Assembly (NCBI RefSeq): GCF_021532655.1
Contig: NZ_JAKGAS010000001.1
Location: 744,001-808,000, forward strand
Source of the DNA: Paraglaciecola algarum
GTDB taxonomy: Bacteria; Pseudomonadota; Gammaproteobacteria; Enterobacterales; Alteromonadaceae
DNA length: 64,000 bases
Direction: 5' to 3'
Within the stretch, counting starts at the first letter, position 1, and each line of letters begins with the position of its first letter. This document shows, in pieces, positions 10,014 to 22,137 of this stretch. Made by a program: the position numbers and the translations under genes. Below the pieces are notes generated by a model. That model was given only the letters and a program-made list of their open reading frames with translations. It was not told where the DNA came from and made no database searches.

Positions 10014-11396
10014 TTATTTTCCTGCTTTCGCTACAAAGGAAGATACAGGCATAATGCCTTGGATCTTAATGTCTGATTGATTATTAAAGATTTCTAGTTG
10101 TTCTGATGTAACTAAGGTCTCACCTAAAAACACACTTTTAAGTACTGGAAACTCACTTAAAAGAGGCAATACTGAGTTGTCTACTTGGGTTTTGTATAGG
10201 TTTAAACTCTTGAGGTTGGCAAGTGTGACTAGGCTTTGCATGCCTTGAGTGGTAATTGGATTATGTTCTAACCTTAGTTTTTGTAAATTGGTGAGCTTCG
10301 CAATCTGCACTAGTTGCCCATCTGAGGTATGGGTATTGCGTAAATTAAGTGAAACGACATGTTGACTAATATTCAATAAAGCATTCAATGCGTTTTCAGT
10401 TAGATCCTGACTTTTAACCGATAAATCAACCATTAAGTAGTTGGAATTTTGAGAAAGGGTTTTAAACACAAAACCTGCATCAACCAGTGCGATTTCTTGT
10501 TGTAAACTAATTGGCTCAATAGGTGCTAAAACAAACTCATCAGAAATACCTAATAAATTATTCAGTAACACTTTGTCTTGTTTAGTTTTAATAAATTGTG
10601 TGACTTCGCCAGTGGCCGGCGCTCCTGCTTCGATCCACCATTTAAAAGTATTAGTTTGCTCCTGAGTAAAAGGCGTTTTACCTTCGGCAGGCATAAAACC
10701 TTTTTCGCCGTGAGCCAGTGTTATACGATGATACAATTCACTGCCATGTAAATCTTGGGCGACGATAGCAGGCCCAGATTTACCGCCTTGCATGATATTC
10801 TCTAGAGTGGTTAGGTTAAGTTTGCCTTTCTGTTTACTGTCGTTATGACAACTGATACAGCGTTTTTCTAACATGGGCTGGATCACATCTAGATATACAT
10901 CGGCTTGTGACAAGTCAGTAACTTTAGACCGAGGAATTTTATGAGGTGGGAAACCTAGCCCAGCTCTCACTATATTTGGCGCATGATCAACCAAATAGGT
11001 TTCACCATGGGTCATGTTGGCACCATAGTGTCCAGTACTAAATAGCAAGAATAACTGACCTACGGCTAAACCACTCACAATGAATTTATGCTGGCTTTTA
11101 AAGTAAGTTAAATAAACAAAGGCAATTATGGCAGCTAGAGCAGTAAGTATGCCAAAGGTTCTATGTATAAATACAGCATCTGGTGAGTATCCACCTGCTT
11201 GGGTTAATAACCAACCTAATATACAAGCAGCAATTGCTGACACAGCACCCCAAAACCAAATTATATTTAATAGGATGGGGCGATTGGCTCGCTTAAACTG
11301 AATAGCTAGCTCCCACAGAGCTGCCAACATCAATATACCAATAGGTAAATGCAGCACTAAAACATGAAATCTACCGAAGAATTGTGTGATATCCAT
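10014..11396 (-). CDS. Membrane DUF2231 - cytochrome c (PSCyt1) - leucine-rich-repeat protein
   Basis: The first gene of the four-gene minus-strand unit, 460 residues. The N-terminal ~140 residues hold four to five membrane helices of DUF2231 type (FHVLVLHLPIGILMLAALWE). A cytochrome c domain follows with the heme motif CISCH near residue 180. The C-terminal ~170 residues form leucine-rich repeats (LTNLQKLRLEHNPIT, LANLKSLNLYKTQVD). It is the likely membrane electron partner for the soluble and lipidated members of the cassette. This domain order is known from Planctomycetes-like genomes and has no assigned function. Its promoter lies in the 125-base gap shared with the AraC regulator. Confidence 0.83.
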   Translation of the reverse strand: MDITQFFGRFHVLVLHLPIGILMLAALWELAIQFKRANRPILLNIIWFWGAVSAIAACILGWLLTQAGGYSPDAVFIHRTFGILTALAAIIAFVYLTYFKSQHKFIVSGLAVGQLFLLFSTGHYGANMTHGETYLVDHAPNIVRAGLGFPPHKIPRSKVTDLSQADVYLDVIQPMLEKRCISCHNDSKQKGKLNLTTLENIMQGGKSGPAIVAQDLHGSELYHRITLAHGEKGFMPAEGKTPFTQEQTNTFKWWIEAGAPATGEVTQFIKTKQDKVLLNNLLGISDEFVLAPIEPISLQQEIALVDAGFVFKTLSQNSNYLMVDLSVKSQDLTENALNALLNISQHVVSLNLRNTHTSDGQLVQIAKLTNLQKLRLEHNPITTQGMQSLVTLANLKSLNLYKTQVDNSVLPLLSEFPVLKSVFLGETLVTSEQLEIFNNQSDIKIQGIMPVSSFVAKAGK

Positions 11397-11521
11397 TTAT
11401 ACATAACTTAAAATAAATTGTGATGTATATATTAATGAGCTGTTAACAAGTAAAGAAGGGTTAAACTTGACCGTGTTTTGTGTAAAATTGATTTAACTAA
11501 TGAAAATTATGGAAAGCATGA

Positions 11522-12388
11522 ATGATACCAGATAAGTATGAGACAGGATCAGGTGGTTTTGTTTGGGAAAACTTAATGCCAGATGAGGTATTTAGTCGTA
11601 CCCAATTCCACGTATATGCTGCATTTGATATGAAAATTGGAGAGGAATGGACAGGTACTGAATTTATCAATCACTATAATAGATTATATTACATCAAGTC
11701 AGGGCAGGGAGTGCTGCAGTTTAAAGACAAACAAATTAGGCTTGAGGCGGGACATGTATATCTTATTCCAGCTTATCAATTAGAATCCCATTATTGTGTT
11801 GGTGAGTTAGATTTTATATGGGTGCACTTTGAGGCTAGGGTAGATTCAGGTCTAGACTTATTTATGTTGTATGGTGAAGCCATGGGTATTAAATGTAGTG
11901 ATAGTTCGAAAACCGTAGAAAATTACTTAAAACTAGCTGATTTAACCCAAAATCACCACACCCAAAAGTCCTTTACTCGGACTAAAATTTTGTTGTCTCT
12001 ATTGGAACCTTTTATGCTGGCCTTTGAAGAGAATGATAATGGGTTACACTCGTTTCGACATCAAACCTTGTTACCTGCTTTAACTATGATTAATGAAAAT
12101 GTAGTAAATACGCCAGACGTGAAAGATATGGCAGAAGCTGCGAATATTTCACCCGAGCATTTTTCCCGTAAGTTTAAAGCCGCATTTAATATTTCTCCTA
12201 AGCGCTATATTTTGCATAAACGTATTGCACTAGCCAAACAAAAGTTACTTCTCGCTAACGCTAATATTGATCAAGTTGCAGAGCAATGTGGATTTTGTGA
12301 TATATATTATTTTTCGAGAGTGTTTAAACAAGAAGTGGGAAAAACCCCAAGTGCTTTTAGAAAAGAGTATGAGTTAAAAAACTCGTAA
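11522..12388 (+). CDS. AraC-family transcriptional regulator
   Basis: A 288-residue regulator. The N-terminal half is a cupin-like sensor (YYIKSGQGVLQFKDKQIRLE, then GHVYLIPAYQLESHY). The C-terminal ~100 residues carry the two helix-turn-helix motifs of AraC/XylS (VKDMAEAANISPEHFSRKFK and IDQVAEQCGFCDIYYFSRVF, ending KTPSAFRKEY). It is transcribed away from the four-gene cytochrome/DUF1501 unit, the usual geometry for a local activator, so it probably controls that unit in response to a carbohydrate ligand. The start ATG at 11522 follows GGAAAG. Confidence 0.92.
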   Translation: MIPDKYETGSGGFVWENLMPDEVFSRTQFHVYAAFDMKIGEEWTGTEFINHYNRLYYIKSGQGVLQFKDKQIRLEAGHVYLIPAYQLESHYCVGELDFIWVHFEARVDSGLDLFMLYGEAMGIKCSDSSKTVENYLKLADLTQNHHTQKSFTRTKILLSLLEPFMLAFEENDNGLHSFRHQTLLPALTMINENVVNTPDVKDMAEAANISPEHFSRKFKAAFNISPKRYILHKRIALAKQKLLLANANIDQVAEQCGFCDIYYFSRVFKQEVGKTPSAFRKEYELKNS

Positions 12389-12530
12389 TTTCATACAGGT
12401 AGAGCGTTTAGTGACAATAATAGAATAATATTTCATTATCTATTAAGGTGATTATAATACCCAATACTGTAAACTCGGTTAAAGTTTGTAATCAATTTAA
12501 GTAATTGATTAATTAAGGGAAGGTTAGGTT

Positions 12531-14540
12531 ATTTTACATTCTTATCGCAACAGAACACGGACAATTTATTTTTTAGCTGCAATTTTGTTACTGTTTACAA
12601 ATAAGTGTCTGGCCCAACAGTATAGATTGAATTTAATTTATGATGTGAGTCAATACGAAGGGGTAAACCAGGTTGATGGTTGGCTTGACCCCCAAATAAA
12701 CCTAAATAACGAAAACAGCTTTTTTTTCGCTCACCAAAGCGGTCGGATTTACTATAGCGGAAAAAGTGAGGGCTATCATAATTCAGAAATCTTGAATTTG
12801 CCTCAGGCTTTAAAAGATGACGGTTTTATGTCACTTACTAGCTTTGTGTTACATCCAAGCTTTACTAGACCAGAAGACCCTGATTATGCAACTCTATTTA
12901 CCACACATACCAGTAAATACTTTCAAGCTAATATCCAAAATAGACTGACGATTGATGGAACTAATATCCCGTTTACTTATGAAACCATCATTACTGCTTG
13001 GCGTTATAACTTTCAATATCAGACAATAGATCCTGAGTCAGCTAGGGAAGTATTGCGTATTCCTATTGTGTCAAAGGAACAAGCAATACAAACAATGAAA
13101 TTTAAGTCAGATAATAAGCCTTGGAGTAGAGATTTTGGCCTTTTGTATTTCTCGCTAAACTCATTGAATGATTATGCTCATATTCCAATTTATTCGGGTG
13201 CTATTCTGCGCATAAACCCCAAAAAATTTGGCGCTCGAAATTATCTGATACCTCCAAATAATCCTTTTATCAAAGACCCTAGTGTTGACGATGAAATCGT
13301 GTTTATGGGAGCAAAACATATTGAAAATTTCTATTGGGCCAAAAGCGATAACGCATCAATTTTTATCAATCACAAAAATGCTAAAAATTATTCAGTAAGT
13401 GAGGTTATGTATGGTGATGACTGGCGCAGTAAGCCTCAAATTAATCCTCAGTGGGATCTAGACGAGCTTATGCCAGCTACTTTGTATTATACAGGTAGAA
13501 AGTTTTTAGAATTAAAAGACAAATTGTTGTTTGTCACTTTAGTTGACAATAGTTGGCATGTAAACGCTCGTTCAGTACTTGATATCAACCAAGACTTCTC
13601 TGTATTTGAAGTAGTCAATATCGAACAGGAGCCTTTAAAAACAGCTAACTTGAGCCTCATTCAGGGGAAATTAGATGACATATTTATCTTTGACCGTTCC
13701 AAAAGCACGTTACACAGATTAACGTCATATAGCCAAGTTATTGATATAAATGAGACTAAAGATGAAAAAGCGGACCATGGTAATGTGATTAAATATTTTG
13801 TTATTGTTTTTGTATTTTTACCTCTGGTCTTTTTTACTTATATATACTTTGGCAAAACGGCCAAAGAACGAGCTTTTCGTCAGTATGTTAAACGTGTTAT
13901 CCGTTTTAAATACAATAGCAATACCCAAATAGTCTTATTATTTAAAGGCAATAAAAAGGAGTGTTATAAACAAATCCCCATTAGCGACATCAACCGATGT
14001 GAGGTGCTATTAAATGGAACGATTATAGGTTTGGTAGACAATCAGTTAAAGAAACTATTTAGCAACCAAAAGGAAGATGAGATCCGCGAAATATTCTCAA
14101 CCGAACATTTTAGTAATATGGTTGATGATAAAATGCGCAAAATTGAACTTGTGGTCCACTTAAACGCTCAGACCCATACCTTATGTGTATATCTAAGAAA
14201 AGGTAAAAATAGAGTAACAAGTACAAAGTATTTTGAATCAGTTGAAATTGTACTTGACCTGTTTTGGGACTTGTCAAAACATTTTAATCCCAAAGAGACA
14301 GAGGCTAGAGATTTTCAAGCTCCCATAGAAGTGGCTCAAGGTTATAGGCATGTGCCGATAAAGTCTGAACCATCAGAAAGTAAAAATGGGGAATATGTAG
14401 ATAGTACATTGAGTGAAACTAATGATTTAACAGAACAGCCAGATCTAGTTCAAGCCATTGATAAGCTAGTTAATTTGCATAAACAAGGATATTTAAGTGA
14501 TAAAGAATTTAGTCAAGCTAAAGCTAAGTTATTTAAATAG
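12531..14540 (+). CDS. Exported/membrane-anchored protein with C-terminal SHOCT domain; unusual start
   Basis: I do not recognise a named family for the whole protein. A signal peptide (hydrophobic core ending CLAQQ) is followed by ~370 extracytoplasmic residues with weak likeness to sugar-dehydrogenase-type propellers (SLTSFVLHPSF). A membrane helix follows (YFVIVFVFLPLVFFTYIYFG), then ~200 cytoplasmic residues and a SHOCT-like helix pair at the end (AIDKLVNLHKQGYLSDKEF). No ATG, GTG or TTG gives a complete signal peptide: the TTG at 12585 starts inside it. The ATT at 12531 follows AGGGAAGG with a 7-base spacer and restores basic residues before the hydrophobic core, so it is chosen here. 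It stands alone between the AraC gene and a convergent sulfatase. Confidence 0.6.
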   Translation: MLHSYRNRTRTIYFLAAILLLFTNKCLAQQYRLNLIYDVSQYEGVNQVDGWLDPQINLNNENSFFFAHQSGRIYYSGKSEGYHNSEILNLPQALKDDGFMSLTSFVLHPSFTRPEDPDYATLFTTHTSKYFQANIQNRLTIDGTNIPFTYETIITAWRYNFQYQTIDPESAREVLRIPIVSKEQAIQTMKFKSDNKPWSRDFGLLYFSLNSLNDYAHIPIYSGAILRINPKKFGARNYLIPPNNPFIKDPSVDDEIVFMGAKHIENFYWAKSDNASIFINHKNAKNYSVSEVMYGDDWRSKPQINPQWDLDELMPATLYYTGRKFLELKDKLLFVTLVDNSWHVNARSVLDINQDFSVFEVVNIEQEPLKTANLSLIQGKLDDIFIFDRSKSTLHRLTSYSQVIDINETKDEKADHGNVIKYFVIVFVFLPLVFFTYIYFGKTAKERAFRQYVKRVIRFKYNSNTQIVLLFKGNKKECYKQIPISDINRCEVLLNGTIIGLVDNQLKKLFSNQKEDEIREIFSTEHFSNMVDDKMRKIELVVHLNAQTHTLCVYLRKGKNRVTSTKYFESVEIVLDLFWDLSKHFNPKETEARDFQAPIEVAQGYRHVPIKSEPSESKNGEYVDSTLSETNDLTEQPDLVQAIDKLVNLHKQGYLSDKEFSQAKAKLFK

Positions 14541-14546
14541 AGTAAA

Positions 14547-14585
14547 TGCAAAAAGCCAAAGATAAATAGGCCCTAGCTTTTTGCA
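14547..14585. terminator. Bidirectional terminator between convergent genes
   Basis: TGCAAAAAGC (14547-14556) pairs perfectly with GCTTTTTGCA (14576-14585). The stem provides A- and T-runs for both converging genes (the SHOCT protein and the sulfatase). Confidence 0.7.
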
Positions 14586-14599
14586 CTAAGGGTAGACTT

Positions 14600-16153
14600 T
14601 TATCGTTTGGTTTTATTAACAATCGAATCAATAATTTTTTGATGTTTTTCCACCATACTAGGCTCCTGCGAAGCTAAGTTATTTTGTTCAGCTAAATCAT
14701 TTGGCAAATAAAACAACTGTGGTGTGGCTTGAAATCCACCCTCTATGTTTTTATTGTCTCTGATCCAATCATTTGTGCCTTTAGATGGCGCTATGTATTT
14801 CCAGTCTCCAAGACGTAGAGAGAGGGTGTAGGATTCCTCAATAAGTTGTGTTCGGCCTTGCTCACTTTCGCCTAACCAAGTTGAGGTCAACACCTCGCTG
14901 TCAATGGCTTCATCTTCATCCATTGGAATGTTTAACATATTGGCAATCGACGCATAAACATCAATTTGGCTCATCAAGCTATTGTTTACTCCTGGCTTAA
15001 CTCTATTTGGGTAATGCACTATGGTAGGCACACGTGTACCAGCTTCATAGGCACTGTATTTTCCGCCTCTAAACGGACCTGCTGGTTTGTGATCACCTAG
15101 CTTTTGTATGGCTTCGTCATCATAACCGTCTGTTAGCACTGGGCCATTGTCACTGGTAAAAATGATAAGGGTATTATCCAAAACACCTTGTTTTTTAAGC
15201 TGGTCTACCACTTGGCCAGTAATGTAATCCATTTGAACAATGGCATCTCCTCGAAGGCCCATTTCACTTTTACCCTGAAACTTTTTATGAGGTAGTCTAG
15301 GCACGTGAATATCGTGGAAAGAAAAGAATAAGAAAAATGGATTGTTTTTGTTTTCCGCAATAAAGTGATTGGCTTTGTCAGTAAAGACAGTATAAAAATC
15401 TTCGTCTTTCCACTCTGCTGATTTACCACCTTGCATATAACCTATACGGCTAATGCCATTTACTATTGTGTCTGCATGTTGATTATCCGCTTGTTGGCGC
15501 AATAACTCTGGGTGTTCACGACCCACAGGTCTGTCACCAATTTTAGTGGTATAACTAACTTTTAAAGGATCATTCGCGGAAAGTCCTTCAACCGTGTAAT
15601 TTTCCAAATAAACGGTAGGTACTCTGTCTCCGGTTGCGGGTAGCAAATAACTATAATCAAAGCCTATTTCTAAAGGCCCTGGTTTAACATCTTGATTCCA
15701 ATCAATGGTACTTTTACCATCGCCTAGCCCTAAGTGCCATTTACCAACTACCGCACTTTTATAGCCTGCTTTTTTAACTAAAGATGCTATGGTAGGTTGA
15801 CCGGGATCGATCAACATTTTTGCATCACCTTGTAATACTTTGGCTTTTTTACGAAAGGCATGTTCGCCGGTTAACAATGAATATCTTGATGGGGTACAAG
15901 TGGCTGCTGAACTGTGTGCATCTGTAAAACGTAATCCGTTATTAGCCAAAGCATCAATGTTTGGTGTTTCAACACCTTTGGCACCATAAACGCCCACATC
16001 GCCATAACCTAAATCATCTACATAAAAGATAACAATGTTGGGCTTGTCAGGGTTTAAGTTGCTAGTCGTTGACTCGGTATTAGTGCTATTGCAAGCACTT
16101 AAAAGTGTGGCAGCTAATAACAGACTTATGCTGGTTTTAATTTTAAAATTCAT
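14600..16153 (-). CDS. Arylsulfatase-type sulfatase, lipoprotein (GKWH subtype)
   Basis: A type I (formylglycine) sulfatase of 517 residues that removes sulfate esters from sugars. The lipobox LLSAC places Cys21 at the lipidated N-terminus. The metal-binding DD is in YVDDLGYGD, the formylglycine motif CTPSR starts at Cys86, GKWHLG follows at ~140 and TSDNGP supplies the later metal ligands. All key residues are present, so it should be active if matured; no maturase is encoded in the window. It lies 74 bases downstream of the GH2 beta-galactosidase on the same strand, separated by a strong hairpin. It probably desulfates a galactan oligosaccharide before or after beta-galactosidase action. 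Confidence 0.92.
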   Translation of the reverse strand: MNFKIKTSISLLLAATLLSACNSTNTESTTSNLNPDKPNIVIFYVDDLGYGDVGVYGAKGVETPNIDALANNGLRFTDAHSSAATCTPSRYSLLTGEHAFRKKAKVLQGDAKMLIDPGQPTIASLVKKAGYKSAVVGKWHLGLGDGKSTIDWNQDVKPGPLEIGFDYSYLLPATGDRVPTVYLENYTVEGLSANDPLKVSYTTKIGDRPVGREHPELLRQQADNQHADTIVNGISRIGYMQGGKSAEWKDEDFYTVFTDKANHFIAENKNNPFFLFFSFHDIHVPRLPHKKFQGKSEMGLRGDAIVQMDYITGQVVDQLKKQGVLDNTLIIFTSDNGPVLTDGYDDEAIQKLGDHKPAGPFRGGKYSAYEAGTRVPTIVHYPNRVKPGVNNSLMSQIDVYASIANMLNIPMDEDEAIDSEVLTSTWLGESEQGRTQLIEESYTLSLRLGDWKYIAPSKGTNDWIRDNKNIEGGFQATPQLFYLPNDLAEQNNLASQEPSMVEKHQKIIDSIVNKTKR

Positions 16154-16179
16154 ATTTTTCCTATTGTTCTTTTTCTACA

Positions 16180-16208
16180 AAACACCTGCGGTGATCCAGC
16201 AGGTGTTT
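16180..16208 (-). terminator. Strong hairpin between beta-galactosidase and sulfatase genes
   Basis: AAACACCTGC (16180-16189) and GCAGGTGTTT (16199-16208) form a perfect 10-base stem with a 9-base loop. On the minus strand it is followed by only a short T-rich tail, so it may act as a partial terminator or as an mRNA-stabilising 3' end. Confidence 0.55.
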
Positions 16209-16227
16209 ATTAACATTAAGTTTATAA

Positions 16228-19503
<3,276 letters not shown>

Positions 19504-19524
19504 TTAAAAATTAGTAGCTAATTT

Positions 19525-19537
19525 ATAGTTAAACTAT
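19525..19537. promoter_or_regulatory. Inverted repeat ATAGTTAAACTAT in promoter region
   Basis: A 6+1+6 palindrome lies between the divergent GH2 and mutarotase genes. The 10-mer TTAAACTATG, which covers its right arm, recurs at 20035-20044, 42 bases before the GH29 gene. This makes a shared operator possible, though the sequence is AT-rich and chance is not excluded. Confidence 0.25.
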
Positions 19538-19616
19538 GGATTTTATATGTGATTAAGATTATAACAGTTAGATAAAAACAACAATGCCTCAAGACACAAA
19601 TGTTAAGGAATTTAGT

Positions 19617-19976
19617 ATGAGTAACCCAAGAAGATATTGTTTAGCGCTTGACTTAAATGATGATCCACAATTAATTGCCGAATATATTGAGTATCACAAA
19701 CCGGAACATGCATGGCCGCAAATTACAACTAATATGCGTGAGTTAGGTATTTTAGATATGGAGATATATCACCTTGGAGATCGTTTAGTCATGATAATGG
19801 AAACAACACAAGATTTTGATCCTAACCAGCCGCCTAAAACTGAGCAGGGGCGGAAGGAAAGCGACGAGTGGGAAAAGTTGATGTGGACGTATCAAAAGCC
19901 TTTAAAATGGGCAAAAGAAGGTGAAAAGTGGCTACCAATGAATAAAATTTATGATTTGAAAGAAGCGCTAAACTAG
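19617..19976 (+). CDS. L-rhamnose mutarotase family protein (probable L-fucose/L-galactose mutarotase)
   Basis: A small cytoplasmic protein of the RhaM/YiiL (DUF718) fold, which interconverts the anomers of L-sugars. Family features are RYCLALDLNDDP at the start, YHKPEHAWPQI with the catalytic-region His, ILDMEIYHLGDRLVMIME, and the closing WAKEGEKWLPMNKIYDL. ATG 19617 is chosen because AAGGA sits 7 bases upstream and relatives begin at this point; an upstream ATG at 19584 has no such site. It directly precedes the GH29 gene, so it most likely acts on the L-fucose or L-galactose that enzyme would release. Confidence 0.85.
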   Translation: MSNPRRYCLALDLNDDPQLIAEYIEYHKPEHAWPQITTNMRELGILDMEIYHLGDRLVMIMETTQDFDPNQPPKTEQGRKESDEWEKLMWTYQKPLKWAKEGEKWLPMNKIYDLKEALN

Positions 19977-20085
19977 ATCTGGGTATATTACGTGTGGTCT
20001 TGATTTTATCAAATTTACACAAATATTGGTCAGATTAAACTATGTAGAATACGGCCAATTTAGTGTCTTATATTAAACAGAAAGA

Positions 20086-21596
20086 ATGTTAAAGGTATGT
20101 AATGTGAAAAATGTAATCTTGTTTAGTATTTATGTGACACTATTTGTGAGTTGTACTGCTTATGATGATATTAAGTCAACCAAAATAGACCCCAGCCAGC
20201 CATATCAAGCCGATTGGATTTCAGTTAAGAAACACCAAACCCCAGATTGGTTTTTAAATGCTAAATTTGGCATCTATTTCCACTGGGGACCATATACAGT
20301 TCCTGCTCATAAGACTGAATGGTACTCAATGTGGATGTATAAAGAAGGCCACCCAATTCGAAAGTATCATGAAGAAACGTATGGCTCATTAGATAAATTC
20401 GGTTATAAAGACTTTATTCCTATGTTTACGGCTGAAAAGTTTGACCCTGATGAATGGGCATCACTATTTAAACAAGCTGGTGCACAATTTGCGGGTCCAG
20501 TTACTGAACATGCAGATGGTTTCGCCATGTGGGATAGCGAACTCACAAAGTGGAATGCCGCTGATATGGGGCCAAAGCTCGACATAGTAGGTGAAATGGC
20601 TAAGGCGATCCGTAGTCAAGATATGAAGTTTATCGCAACTTTTCATCATCAATGGAAATACGCTTGGTATCCAACCTGGGACAAAACCACTGACGCCGCA
20701 AACCCAGAATATGCCGACTTATATGGACCCAAAGTACCGCCGGGAACATTTAACCTAAAAAATATGACTGAAGCTGATCCAGCGCCGGATCAGAAGTTTA
20801 ATCAAGAATGGTTAGCGAAAATCGTTGAAGTAGTAGATAAATATGATCCTGATTTAGTTTATTTTGATAACAAAATGGACATCATTAAAGAGCAAACTCG
20901 CTTAGATTTTTTAAGTTATTACTACAATCATGCAGCCAAAAATAACCAAGACGTAGTGGTTACCTATAAGTTTGAAGACTTACAGCAAGGTAGTGCGGTA
21001 CTTGATTTAGAACGTTCTCGTATGAGTGAGAAAAAGCCTTTTCCTTGGTTAACGGATGATTCAATTGACTGGAATTCTTGGACCCATGTGGCTGATCCTA
21101 AGTATAAATCGGCTAACCGTTTAATTGATTTTTTAGTTGATGTAGTCAGTAAAAATGGGGGCGTGTTGTTAAATATTACGCCAACTGCTCAAGGAGAGAT
21201 CCCTCAACCGGTACGGGCCAGGTTGTTAGCCATGGGTGAATGGTTAAAGTAAATGGCGAAGCTATTTATGATACTCGTCCTTGGGAAATTTTTGGTGAAG
21301 GTCCAGCAGAAGTGATTGAAGGGCACCTTAGTGAACATAAGAATAAAGACAACACTGAAAAGGATATTCGATTTACAACCAATGGCGATACCTTGTATGC
21401 CACTGTATTAGATTGGCCAACGGAAGAAATTCAAATCCGTACCTTGGACCAAGACAAATTAAATATAAAGGATATTTCCTTATTAGGCAGCAGTGAAGCA
21501 ATTACTTGGGCGCAATCTGAACAGGGCGTTTCTATTCAGGCACCTAAAGTCAAAGTAGGTAAGTATGCCTTTGTATTTAAAATCACTACGAATTGA
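20086..21596 (+). pseudogene. GH29 alpha-L-fucosidase-type gene split by a frameshift
   Basis: Two overlapping frames (20086-21252 and 21240-21596) together make one GH29 protein. The first holds the signal sequence and TIM barrel (FGIYFHWGPYTVPAHKTEWYS, VTEHADGFAMWDSEL, the region VYFDNKMDI with the nucleophile Asp, NGGVLLNITPTAQGEIP) and stops after AMGEWLK. The second continues VNGEAIYDTRPWEIFGEGP and the C-terminal beta-sandwich. GH29 proteins normally read straight through this junction. One missing A in the run at about 21246-21248 (TTAAAG, expected TTAAAAG) explains the break. The barrel with its catalytic Asp is intact, so a truncated product might fold. GTG 20104 is an alternative start giving a typical lipoprotein signal. 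GH29 enzymes cleave alpha-L-fucose, and some act on alpha-L-galactose. Confidence 0.85.
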
Positions 21597-21618
21597 GTTA
21601 GATACTGAATTACTTCCA

Positions 21619-21658
21619 GTAAAAGGAACTGTTTATGCGTAAAGGAAACTGTTTATGA
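21619..21658 (+). repeat. Tandem duplication of ribosome site and start codon
   Basis: Two 20-base units (21619-21638 and 21639-21658) share the pattern GTAAA(A)GGAA(A)CTGTTTATG. Each contains an AAGGAA site and an ATG. The first ATG opens a 7-codon frame whose TGA overlaps the second ATG, the start of the following gene. Confidence 0.75.
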
Positions 21659-22086
21659 ATAGGTGGCAAACGATTCTTTCGTGCAGGAAAGCATTGTTTG
21701 CTACTTGTTTATATTTTATTTTCCTTATAGATGTTTTAGCGCAAAGTCATGAGATTTCCATTGAGCTATTACCATCTCATAAAAATAGTTCGATGGTAAC
21801 ATTTGGGCTGGATAAGCTAAGAAGTCATTCAAGCATTCAGGCTTCACAATCTCCGGTAACATCTATTTTATTAGTTTACGACGAAAGTGAAACTGAACAA
21901 GGATTTTTAATAGCTAATGATAGAGAGTCATTAACTATTAAAGCTTCAGATAATCATGGATTTATGTATGGACTATTAGAGGTGCACGAAGAAAATGGCG
22001 TGCTTATCAATTCTTATCATAATCAATATAATGGGCCCGCCAGATGGGAATGGTTTCAAGATCAACAAAAAGTGTGTATCAGTTAA
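21655..22086 (+). CDS. Short exported protein, probably N-terminal fragment of a larger enzyme
   Basis: I do not recognise a full family. The 143 residues begin with a signal peptide (ALFATCLYFIFLIDVLAQ). An alpha/beta stretch follows ending TIKASDNHGFMYGLLEVHEE, which resembles the N-terminal accessory domain placed before the barrel in several large glycosidases. The frame ends soon after at NGPARWEWF with no catalytic domain, and no continuation is seen in the short gap to the next gene. It is most likely a degraded remnant, in keeping with the frameshifted gene just upstream. A short functional binding protein cannot be ruled out. Confidence 0.45.
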   Translation: MNRWQTILSCRKALFATCLYFIFLIDVLAQSHEISIELLPSHKNSSMVTFGLDKLRSHSSIQASQSPVTSILLVYDESETEQGFLIANDRESLTIKASDNHGFMYGLLEVHEENGVLINSYHNQYNGPARWEWFQDQQKVCIS

Positions 22087-22137
22087 ATCTAAAATGGAAA
22101 AAACTAAACAAAGTAATACGTGTTGATTGGAATAATC

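Noticed and set aside
21240..21596. Treating the second GH29 frame as an independent gene, or the junction as programmed frameshifting
   Set aside because: Its first residues continue the GH29 sequence directly. There is no canonical slippery heptamer, only a short A-run, so mutation or a base error is simpler.
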